Assembly: GCF_014066305.1 (NCBI RefSeq)
Contig: NW_023501060.1
Span: 496,001 to 560,000 of the forward strand
DNA length: 64,000 nt
DNA from: Letharia columbiana
Lineage: Eukaryota > Ascomycota > Lecanoromycetes > Lecanorales > Parmeliaceae
Direction of reading: 5' to 3'
Numbering within the stretch: the stretch's first letter is position 1; each line of letters starts with the position of its first letter. Shown in pieces: positions 46,308 to 56,577 of the stretch. The position numbers and the translations under genes are program-made. Below the pieces are notes generated by a model. The model had not been told where the DNA came from and made no database searches. It worked only from the letters and a program-made list of their open reading frames with translations.

Positions 46308-48704
46308 TCACTCAGCATCAGCATCCCGCATGAGTGCATCCATATCCTCATCCTCAAAGTCATCCCCATCAACTCCATTCTGCACATTGAAACGCCCATC
46401 CACACCATCCACCTCCATCTTTTCCCCTCCGTTCCTCAACTCCCGAATCTTCTCCTCCTCCATTTTCTCCTTATGCCTCTCTAAATCCCTCAGATCCCAC
46501 GTACTGACCCCCGCCTGATCTCTCTCACTAAAAGGCTGCGCCATCGTCCGCAGGAATTTCTTCGCGCTCGCGGTCGCCATATCCGTGCTTAGGCTCGTGT
46601 CACTATCAAGTAGTGCTTGGTTTATCCATTTTGGAAGCTGGGTGCGTTTCTTCTGGAAACGGCGGTCAGCGAGTACCATGATACCGTAGTCGTCTTTGCC
46701 ACGGAGCACGCGACCGAGACACTGCGCGGCGTGCCGCATGGCATCGAAGGAAAGAAAGTCATTCTCGCGGATGCGATAGGTCTCGCGCAGGAATTCCAGG
46801 CGGGCTTTTAAGATGCGGGATTCGGTGTATTGGAAGGGCACGCCGATGCAGAGCACCGTCCTACCATAATGGTGATCGAAATCTATACCTTCTGAAACCT
46901 TGCCTCGAGCGACGCAAAGTAAGATTGCGCCCCGGCCGTTGCAGCAGGCTGTGCGGTAGGTTTCGAGCGCTAGAGAGGTTTCTTGCGAGTCGGGCGTTTC
47001 GACGAGGATGAGTTTGTATTTCCAGATCTCATCGAGCGTGCCCATGCCTTGCCACATGCTGATTATGCTCTCCATGTATAGATATGAGGGGAAGAAAACG
47101 ACAATGCCATCGGGGGTTAGTTTGCTGAACTCCAGTAAGAGAGTGCCGTAGTTGCGGACGACGCCGGGTTCATTGCGGATTTGGAAGCCGGATGATATGG
47201 CAGACTGGTCGGAGCCTCGCGTTACGATCATGGGTAGAAAGGAGCGTCGGGCTAGGGTCATGGAGTAGGATTCTTGCACGACGGTCGTAAAGCCGAGCAT
47301 CTTTGGGTACATTTCCAGAGGAGAGATTGTGCCGGAGGTGATGATAACTGAGGAGAAGCGGTCAAACACGGGCTTGATAGCGATAGCAGCGTCGAGGCAC
47401 GTGAAGTGGAGAATGGGGTTGGGAACGGTGGCGGTGTCCGATTCGTAGGGTTCGAGGATCAGGAGGAAACCTTTGTCGTAGGTTGCGGCGAGAGTGGCGA
47501 AGGTAGCTACTTCTTGCAAGGGTTGGTAGTCTTCTATGTTTGTGAGTTCCAGAGTGCGGACGAGGGAGGTTAGTCGTTCGGCGCAGAAGCGGAGAGGCTT
47601 TTTTTCAATGAAGGTTAGGTCTTTTAAATGTTGGAGGAATGAGGGCGGTGTTTCTGAGATGACATGCAAGACTTTCATTCGGGTCTTCAGGTATTCCACA
47701 AAACGTTTGAGGAAGGCGACAAAGTGCTCTGCTCGACGTATGTTACCGGGGACGGCTTCTTGAAGAAGATCATCTGGGAGTGCTGGGTTTGCCATGAATG
47801 CATCTTCTTCTCTAGCTTCATCTGCGTCTCGGAGACCCTCTACCAGCTTGGCATACTCATTCTGGAGTTTCTCGGCGTCAGAAGACCGCATTTCTGTGAT
47901 CTTGCGCTCGAGATTGTTGGCCCCTCGTGTTGCTTTCCGTAAAGAATCCTCCGTCAAATCGATGCTCAACGACTCGATGCAAACGTTGTCGATATTGTGA
48001 GCTTCGTCGAAAACCACGATGCAGTCCTTGGACAGCTCTTTAGATACCCGTTCTGCAATCTTAGGATCGAGCAAATAGTGATATGAGTAAATAATGACAT
48101 TGCAGAAGGGCATCATCCTTCGCGCAGTGAAATAGGGACATTGCTTATGCTTCTCCCCGTACTTGAGTATGCCATCGAATGTGAAGACGCCATTAGGTAC
48201 GAGATTGTGAGGTTCGAGGAGATCTAGGTTGTCATGATACACGCAGACGTCAACATCCTCACCCCTCTCCTTCTTTTCTTTCACAAAACCAGCAGTCAAG
48301 CTTCTGCATCGGGCGTCAACTATTGCACCGCTTTTCTCTTTCTTGACAGAAGGATGAAGACACAAATTCTTGCGACTGGTCAGTCCAAGCCCACGGAACT
48401 CTTCTTCCTCGCCGAGCTGGTCTGCTCGGTACTTCATCAGAGCCTTCAATTCTGCCAGGGCTTTCTCGATCTCTGACATGGTACGAGAGCAGTAGATTAG
48501 CTTTCGGTGTTCAGGATAGTACTGTTGATAGGCTACGATCAGGGAGAGAAGTGACACTGTCTTCCCTGTCCCAGAAGGCATCTCCAGAACACAATGACCT
48601 CCTGCATCAAGGGTGCGTTTGAGGTCGCACATATAGGCATACTGTTCTGGATATATCCTAGGATATGGGAAAAGAACAGGGAGATCTTCGATATTAAACT
48701 TCAT
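46308..48704 (-). CDS. RAD3: TFIIH 5'-3' DNA helicase RAD3/XPD
   Basis: A single exon of 798 residues from MKFNIEDLPVLFPYP. Motifs in order are Walker A MPSGTGKTVS, iron-sulfur cysteines (in NLCLHPS, DARCRSL, KQCPYF and MPFCNV), VVFDEAHNID (DEAH box), TSGTISPLEMYP, VARGKVSEGIDF and QCLGRVLRGKDDYG (motif VI). XPD opens DNA in nucleotide excision repair and is structural in transcription initiation by TFIIH. The start at 48704 is the conserved one. An in-frame ATG at 48812 would add 36 residues without acidic residues. The C-terminal tail is acidic. It is convergent with RPA190 (200 nt) and divergent to LTN1 (361 nt). Confidence 0.96.
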   Translation of the reverse strand: MKFNIEDLPVLFPYPRIYPEQYAYMCDLKRTLDAGGHCVLEMPSGTGKTVSLLSLIVAYQQYYPEHRKLIYCSRTMSEIEKALAELKALMKYRADQLGEEEEFRGLGLTSRKNLCLHPSVKKEKSGAIVDARCRSLTAGFVKEKKERGEDVDVCVYHDNLDLLEPHNLVPNGVFTFDGILKYGEKHKQCPYFTARRMMPFCNVIIYSYHYLLDPKIAERVSKELSKDCIVVFDEAHNIDNVCIESLSIDLTEDSLRKATRGANNLERKITEMRSSDAEKLQNEYAKLVEGLRDADEAREEDAFMANPALPDDLLQEAVPGNIRRAEHFVAFLKRFVEYLKTRMKVLHVISETPPSFLQHLKDLTFIEKKPLRFCAERLTSLVRTLELTNIEDYQPLQEVATFATLAATYDKGFLLILEPYESDTATVPNPILHFTCLDAAIAIKPVFDRFSSVIITSGTISPLEMYPKMLGFTTVVQESYSMTLARRSFLPMIVTRGSDQSAISSGFQIRNEPGVVRNYGTLLLEFSKLTPDGIVVFFPSYLYMESIISMWQGMGTLDEIWKYKLILVETPDSQETSLALETYRTACCNGRGAILLCVARGKVSEGIDFDHHYGRTVLCIGVPFQYTESRILKARLEFLRETYRIRENDFLSFDAMRHAAQCLGRVLRGKDDYGIMVLADRRFQKKRTQLPKWINQALLDSDTSLSTDMATASAKKFLRTMAQPFSERDQAGVSTWDLRDLERHKEKMEEEKIRELRNGGEKMEVDGVDGRFNVQNGVDGDDFEDEDMDALMRDADAE

Positions 48705-49065
48705 CTTGACCCCTCGGAGGCCACAACGGGCCACGACAGATGAAGACAAAGTTACCAGAGATGACCTCGCCGTCTGCCAAATATTGCCACCTGCGACGGC
48801 CTTAAATACCATTACTTTCCCAGCGCGTTCGACGCAAAGGCGCTAAGATAAGATTAGTTACCGCTGCGACACGCTCACACGGAAAATCTTTTGTCCTCCA
48901 ACGTCACTGTTTTACGCTGAAGTCTTGAACTTTCTCGCTTGGAAACCCATTCACACGGTGTCTACTCAAGTGCCATGGGAATTTGCAAACTTTTGTTCCT
49001 TTCCTTACTACTCAACGCTCCTCCTATCCCACGAATCTAAGCCACGGGCTCACATTACCGAAGCC
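48705..49065. promoter_or_regulatory. divergent promoter region, RAD3 / LTN1
   Basis: 361 nt between two divergent start codons. It also contains an in-frame 36-codon upstream extension of RAD3 (ATG at 48812). No TATA box is evident. Confidence 0.45.
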
Positions 49066-52000
49066 ATGAGTAAGAAGGCATTCAAATCGCAGGCTTCCAG
49101 CAGCCGGGTTGTCTCTGGAGCCTTTGGAGGAGATGGCGCAGTCTTTGGTAACAGTGCAGGCACTTCAGTCTTTGGAGCCGTCCCATCGTCACCATTGTCA
49201 TACGTCTACGAGCCACCAGACTTGAGTGGATTTTCGGACCCAAACGTCGGAGTCGCCTTCAAAAATCTCCAGAAGAAAGATGGGACGACGAAAGCCAAGG
49301 CGCTGGAGGACTTACAAGCCTATGTCGCATCGCTTGGAGCGAAGCCGGGTGGAGTGGAGGAAGCTGTGCTAATGGCATGGGTGGGTCCCCCTCGAAGGGA
49401 ATGCGCTTCAGATTTACAATATTTTGACGTTGCATAGGCTAAGATATATCCTCGCTCATCTATCGATTCCTCTCGTCGCGTACGCCAGCTTGCTCATACT
49501 TTGCAAGGGCAATTGGCAATCTCCTGCGGCAAACGAATGGCGAGACATATGCCTAAAGTCGCTTCTTCATGGGCAGCAGGTCAATTTGACAATGATAAAT
49601 CCGTCAGCCGAGCTGCAAACGAATCTTTCAAACAAGTGTTCAGCTCGGAAGAAAAGATGAAAAATGTGTGGCGACTGTATCAGGTCTCGATACTAGAGTA
49701 CGCAAGGGACGTAGTCGTGAAGGAGACTGCGAATACGTTGAGCGACGAGCGGACGACTAGCCCTGATGATTCTTCTGCCAAATACTCGAGAGTAGTTGGT
49801 GCATCTTTAATGATGGTGACGAATCTTATGGAGAGCATTTCCGAAGCTGACATTGAAAAAGGTCGAGCCCTTCTCAATGAGTTTTTGAATGAAGATAAAC
49901 TTTGGCAATTCGCATGTCACGGTGATGCGTTTGTTCGTCGTGCCTTGTATCGGTTGCTGGGTACGGTTTTGGTAAGGTACAAGGACATCCTGAACCCGTC
50001 GACCATCTCTGCTAGTGTGCTCGTGTCAGGTCTCAATACTACTCAGTCTGGTTCAGCGTTTGACTATGCCAAAGTCCTTGCACTACTTTCTGTTGAAATA
50101 CCAGATGTCTGGACGACATACTACCCGGGTTCAGGAAAGAAGTCAGCAGCAAATCGCTTATGCCATTTTCTCAGGAAAGGTTCACAAGGGGGACCTCCTG
50201 GTTTCTGGTCTCAAATTGCAGCGTTGCTTTTGAATCTCCCACTATCGATACTCTTAAGATCTGCGGATCCGGAGTCTAACCCAAAGGTTGTTGGCGAGAA
50301 GGACTCACCCACGCCGATTCTGAACGCTTTGCACGAAGGTCTCAATAGCAAAGACGAATCGCGTGCGAACAGATTCGCTGCTTGGAATGCATATCTGACT
50401 GCTTCTGACGTTGCTCTCTCTTCCTTTTCCGATGCAGCCACTCGGCGCCGGATCGTAACATCCTCGGTCCTGCCTATACCGGCTCAATATGTCAGACCAT
50501 CATCTGACGATTCTCGATGGGCAGTCACAGGTGCACTAGGGCAAGAAGTGTGCGTCCGAGCCTGCAATCAGGCCATATTGCGAGACGCAGGTTCTTTTGA
50601 AGAAGAATGGAATGCGTTGTCCAGTAACATCGTTGAGGATTTCAAAACCTCTCTTCCAGAGCAGGCTAAAGATTATGTAAAGTCTCAAGATTCGGTCTCC
50701 GCTGAGGTAGACAGGTGGTATTCTCTGCAAGCCGCTTTATTAAAGGGAAAGGGGCAAGACATCACGGGTATAATTTTTAAACAGACAGTAGCATCAGAGA
50801 TCATTTCCGCCGTTTCTGTCCTGCAAGCGAGGAATGGAAAGCCATACGGAGCGGCAGCCGCTTTGGAAAAATTGATACAGAAACTCCCCGAGATCGTGCT
50901 CAGCGATGAGGGGTGCAAGGCTGAGATTGTCACATTCGTAAACGACACCCTTCCAAATCTACTCCTTTCACCCTCTGCCAAGTACCTTGTCAGGATTTTG
51001 AACCATTTAGATGGTTCTTGTGATCTCAGTCGAAGCTATGATAAGTGTATGCAGATGCTAGCTGAAGCACCTGAATCGGCATCAAAGTCAATCGCTCTAG
51101 AGAGCTTTATCTCAAGCCCACGTCTTGCTACCATCGAATCCCTGTTCGGGATGGTAATTGCTAATTTAAGTCAAGCAATTAGAGACGATAATTCAATGAG
51201 TTGGAATATCGTAATGGCTGCGATAAGCAATCCAGTCGCTCCCAAATCACTTACAGACGAGATTCTCGCAAACATGACTGAGGGTCTGTTGGTCGGCCCG
51301 AAGAGTGTTACGAGTCTTCATGGCTTGGAGATGACAATCCAGCACATTTCGGGCAAACTGACAGAATTCGCACGGTCGCCCAAAGGCTCAAACCTCCTTT
51401 CCAAACTGCTTCTCCTGGCCGACTCGCCTGATGACGGGATTGCCCAGCGTGCTAGGTATACGAGCTCCACGATAGAAAAGGCATTGGCGACTCAAGGCGG
51501 CGCCGGTCAAGCCGCGAAGTCCTTGATCGAGATTGTCAACAAGGGTCTTGATACTGCTGAAGCAAGTTCTATATCGTATGTTGACCATTCTCGGAAAAAC
51601 GTAATGGAGGCCCTAACAGAACAATAGGACCGATGCCCTTGTTGCTCAAGCACGGAAGGTGCTGGGGAGTGCTCCTTCCAGCGACATGCCAGCAATGGTC
51701 CAAGAGTTGTTGCCCAACGTCACGCAATGGAATGCTGCACTGGCGCCGTTCATCTCGCGCGTTCCAGATCCATCCCTAGCAATCACGAACGCATTCGGTG
51801 GCTCACTGTCCATGATCTCGCCCACTCCATCCGATTCAATCAAGCGAACGCTATCTCGAGATGGAGAAGGAAACTCTGCCGCGCTGCGTATGGCTCAATA
51901 CACGACCCAAATCATCAAGAGTACGGGCATTTTTAACAGCGCTACACATGAGCAAAAGATCACTGTCTGCAAATACATGGCTCTTTTCCTACAATTTGCG

Positions 52001-54235
52001 AGCGATAACATCAGCGTACCCGGGTCAATGCCCCTTTGGGAGTCCGTCGACATAGACACTGAGCCCGAGATAGTCGACTTCGTCGCTGAAGCTCAGAGCT
52101 TGTTTGGAGGCTGGTTGCACAGCAAGGATTCGTCGACGTCAGAACTCATTGCCGAAGTGCAAAAGCAGCTCCTTCATGACTCTTGCGGCTTTATGACTTC
52201 GTCTTATTACAGCGGCAGAGCATATTCTGCTCTGACTGCAGAAGTCGCTGAGTTGCATAGTCTCTCGGCACACACCAATGATGCTGATTTGCTGAAAGGG
52301 TTTCGGAGATCGAATGATGCCTTCGTTGCAGCTGCGTATTTGACATCTGCTTCGGAATCGGAAGAGCTTTTCAGACTCTGCAATTACCTTCTGACTGATT
52401 TGACAGAGTACGATTTTCGTAAGAACCTAGCAGAAGGTATGTCAACCATCGTCAGGCCGCTGGGTGCTTATGGCTCACAGTAACAGGAATGCGCAAATTG
52501 TGCTTAGTTGGTTGCATTCTCTCGAGAGCGCAAGACTATGTCAACGACATACCACAACAACGTTTGGTCTTCTTTGTCCAACACTTGATTGGACAGCTCG
52601 AGACTAGCGTCTCATCGTTCACTGTTGCTGGAGGGCAAATAATGGTTGTTCTGTCGTTCATTCTTCCCGCGGTGAAGGAAATATATGGCCCTTTTTGGTC
52701 AGTAATTCTTGACGAGATACAAAAGGCTGGCATGGAAGCCGATCTTTACGCGCTTCACGCAAGCCTGAGACTTCTGAATTTATTACGACGACCGTATATG
52801 CTCGAGTCAAATGATGACTTACTTGACGCTTGGAGCGAGAAAAAGACGGCCATCGCACGATGCTTAGTGGATTTATTGTGGCAGCTCCAAGGTAAGTGTC
52901 CTGCCTTCTTTGTGTGAGTTAAAGCATCCTGCGCCTGCGATGGCTACAATTCTGCCGTTCGCAATGATCTGGATATCAATTCTGTGTAACTTTCACCGTT
53001 GCTGACCGTATGATCTCGCGGCAGGTTACCCAGATGACTCACATCAACCACGACGAATAGTCAACGAATTACTGAAAAGACTGCTGGTCGATTTGGCTCA
53101 AGACGTGAAAGTCGAGGTACAGGACCTTTGTCCTGTGATCGCTTCAGAGTCTGCAGCCCTTCAAGAGGCTGCATACGAGCTTTTGCATTCGAAAATACCT
53201 GCGAACCAGGAGCAAGTATCCGTGGACAAAGCCTTGTCGAATGATTTTGTCGCAAAATTACCAGAGGAGGTTGTGTCCTTGATCCTTGCACCGCCATCAA
53301 TAGCGTCCATGGCCAAGCACAATTTCGAACGAAACATACCACCGTCGCTACGCAGCTACATTCTCAGCTGGCAGATTACCTTCGACCACTGGGAAAAGGC
53401 AAGCTACAAAGTACAAGCGGACTATGTTGCCGCACTCAAGGAAGGCACATACACGCAAGACTTGTTGGGCTTTATCTTTAACGTTCTCGTAAATGGGAGG
53501 CAAAAGCCTGTTGATGCCTCTAGATATGACTTTCAAACCTCCGGTCTGGGAGCCGACCAGACCCCAGAACAAGAGACCCACGGGGCCCTTATCCACCTCT
53601 ACTATCTCTGTTTGCGGAGGCTACCCTCAATAACCAAAGACTGGTGGCGGGATAGTACCTCCCGCCAGCTCAGTATAGCCGTCGAGTCCTGGACGCAAAA
53701 ATACATCTCCCCCCTCGTCATTGCCCAAGAACTCTCAGTCATCAGCGACTGGGCCCCCTCACAATCCACAGCCGACCAACCAATGACTGTCAAAGTCTCT
53801 CCCTCCGCTCGCGAAATTACCGCCTCAATCCCCATTGACGAACAAACCATGACCATTGCCATCCGCCTTCCCCCGGCCTACCCGCTCGCCCGCGCAGAAG
53901 TTGAGTCAGTCCATCGCGTCGGTGTCGCGGAGAAGAAATGGCGCTTCTGGATCATCAATGCCCAAGGTGTTATCAACTTCTCTTCTGGCGGCGCTGGCGA
54001 GGGGAATTCGATCATCGACGGCTTGATGGCGTGGAAAAAGAATGTGACGGCTGCTATGAAGGGGCAGACGGAGTGTGCCATTTGCTATAGTGTTGTTAGT
54101 GCGGATCGGCAGTTGCCGAGTAAAAAGTGCTCGACATGCAAGAACACATTCCATAGCAGCTGTCTGTTCAGGTGGTTCAAGAGCAGCAATTCGAGCAGCT
54201 GTCCGTTGTGTAGGAATAACTTCAATTATAGCTAG
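49066..54235 (+). CDS. LTN1: E3 ubiquitin ligase listerin LTN1/RKR1
   Basis: Five exons, join(49066..49380,49438..51575,51628..52436,52487..52891,53025..54235), give 1625 residues. The N-terminal domain (FKNLQKKDGTTKAKALEDLQ) is the listerin NTD that binds the 60S-NEMF complex. Long HEAT-like helical repeats follow. The C terminus has an RWD-like region (TIAIRLPPAYPLARAEVE) and a RING-CH finger (CAICYSVV, CSTCKNTFHSSCLFRWF, CPLCRNNF). It ubiquitinates nascent chains on stalled 60S subunits in ribosome quality control. All introns are short and phases agree. Length is close to other fungal listerins. No damage is seen. Confidence 0.93.
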
Positions 54236-54527
54236 GAAATCTGTCTTTGCCATTGGTGGAGTATGGAACCTTCGAGCTGGCGAGAGTAGAAAAGCGTTCG
54301 GGGCTTTACGATTAAGAAGGCAAGACCCTCGTGGTCACAGACGTTGGTTTATGAAGCGTGCTAGTAGTCAATAGACAAGATTTGGTTACTAGCCTCTGAC
54401 GACGCCCAGGAGCTAGACGCACTTCCCTGAGGTCTTTTTGAGGTATTTTCCCGTAGTCCATAATCATTCTTCTGTGCCATGACCGAGCTTGGTCACTGAA
54501 AGGGTATATTACTATTGTACAGAGCTG

Positions 54528-56178
54528 TCATAAACCTTTTTCCCCGTGATCCTGAACCTTCCCAGAGTCCGAAATGCCTGATTCCTGAGCGCCTCGCTTT
54601 TGCCCTTCCCTGTACTTCCCCCATTTCTCCATCGAGTACCTCCATGCGTTCCGAAAGCCCGAAGTAACAATTCCTTTGGTGCTCTGACTCCAGCTTGGCC
54701 ATTTGATAATCTTTGTGATCGCCGCACTGACTTCTTTATTGAGCGTTACTTGTTCATCACCAGCTATCCTTTGCTCGAAAGGACCGCCTTGCTTCCGCTT
54801 GATCCTCGAAGGATCCTCGTCGTTGGCTTGATCCATCATCTTGTTGAACTCAAGCCGCGGAATCTGGTATTTGGACTGATACTGGAAATAGAGCTTCTCT
54901 CGGAAATTCTTAGGTAGGCGGCGAACCATATTTCCTCTTTTTGTAGGATCCATGTCCTGTACCAGCGTGGCGTCAGTGTCAGGATCATCGACCCATGCGG
55001 GCGAGCTGCAGCGCGAGTCTTGGAACGAGACATTAGGAAGGTTTTCGATCAGAGGAGCGTATAAGCGACGGAAGTTGGGCAGCTGGTGTTTGACAATATT
55101 CGAGACTTTGTTCAAGTTCTCCCCCCCTAAAGACATTCGAGGGTCACCGAGGTATGAGATCCCAGCGATCGTTTTGTAGAGGTCTAGTTCGGTGAATTTT
55201 GGCGGTAGGAGAAGAAGCGCAGTGCGAACGGCGGATATAAGATTGACCTGATTAGCCAGTCGGACACGTGGATCGTCACGGAGGATCTTGACAGGCTTTT
55301 GCAGGCGTCCTGCTAGGTAAAGAGTGTCCCATGTAGAGAGGTCGCGGCACAGCGTATCGAGATTGACGACACCGTATTTGATTAGGGTTCCATTGACGGT
55401 CACATAAGGATTGTAATAGACACCGGCCCCCCAATTATCTTGTACCCGGGAGACGAAAGCAGACCCCAGAGAGCCGACCGCTGAATAATGATCGCGATGT
55501 TCTTGCAGATTCATAGAATGCCAATGTTGAGTGTATGAAACGCCAAAGATAAAGTCTATCATCTTGCCGTTGCCTTTCTGCACCGTGGATATGGCTGGGC
55601 TCGGGTTTGGATGCGGCTTTGTAGGCCTCGACGAGCTCGAGGCAGTCTGAGGGAATACGCCAGAGCCGTAAGCAAAGGCATACCGAATTGGTGCTCGGAA
55701 TTTCCACAAGATCTGCCGCAACGCTTCTTTGAATTCATCGTTGATCACGATATGTTGATTGACGCCAAAGTTATCGGACGGAAGGTCTTTGAAGGCCTGT
55801 ACATTATAGTCGAGGTTCTCGTCCCAGTCTGGTGGCATGTCAATTGGTCGCGCTGACGATGTCTGTGAAGGGTTTGGGGTCGGTCCTGAGGAGGCTGGGG
55901 AGGTGCTGCTGCCTGAAGTTGGGGGTCTTTCGGACTTTGATGTAGACGTATCACTGCCTGTGCTGCCAGAAGCAGTAGAGGCGAGTCGTTGGTATTGATG
56001 CTGTGTACTCCGGGGCGTCCGATACTGCCATCCTACTCTTACCAGCCCGAGGCTGGAATTTGTCTGTCGCCTAAACCCATGGCACTGCTAAACAGTCATC
56101 GTTAGCATAGGCTCGGAGTCAGGAGAGTCGGGTAAGCGGGAAGAACGAGGACCTCACTGGTACTAAGGTTCTCTGCAT
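54528..56178 (-). CDS. TAM41: Mitochondrial CDP-diacylglycerol synthase TAM41
   Basis: Two exons, complement(join(54528..56087,56158..56178)), give 526 residues. The first exon has only 21 nt (MQRTLVP) and joins to QCHGFRRQTNSS. This gives a basic, Ser-rich N terminus without acidic residues for about 45 positions, as expected of a mitochondrial presequence. A Ser/Pro/Thr linker follows. The catalytic nucleotidyltransferase domain shows YAFAYGSGVFPQ and KMIDFIFGVSYTQHWHS with the metal-binding Asp, then NWGAGVYYNPYV and IKYGVVNLDTLCRDL. Tam41 makes CDP-DAG from phosphatidic acid in the inner membrane, the first step to cardiolipin. An internal ATG at 55838 (MPPDWDENLDYNV) would miss the presequence. 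Confidence 0.9.
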
Positions 56179-56577
56179 TGTAAACAAGGACGAAAGTTCA
56201 AGTGCCAAAATGCTCTATTAGTGCTATCGCGGATGGCCAGAGATCTCTAATAACCTGGGGATGCTCGAGCACTCCATATGCGACGATACGGAGCACGGGT
56301 GAAGGATCCTTGACTGCTAGGAGCGTTCTGAATATTTAATGCCTGTTGAGCTGGCCTTGACATTAAAAGCTCGCTCGCTCGGCCTTTCTGCGGCTTTAGC
56401 AAGATCAGGTACTAGCGTAATTCAAGGCACGCTAATCAGACCGCGCGAGCCTCAACCGGCAAAACCAAAACAAACAACTTCACCACCAAACGTCGCAGCT
56501 TCTCCTTGGATCCTGAACTCCGTTTCGGTTGTGACAAAGAATCCCGCCAGCCGAGGAGTATAGAGCGACTTCGCGCT
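56179..56577. promoter_or_regulatory. divergent promoter region, TAM41 / BIR1
   Basis: 399 nt between divergent start codons. No element is recognised with confidence. Confidence 0.4.
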
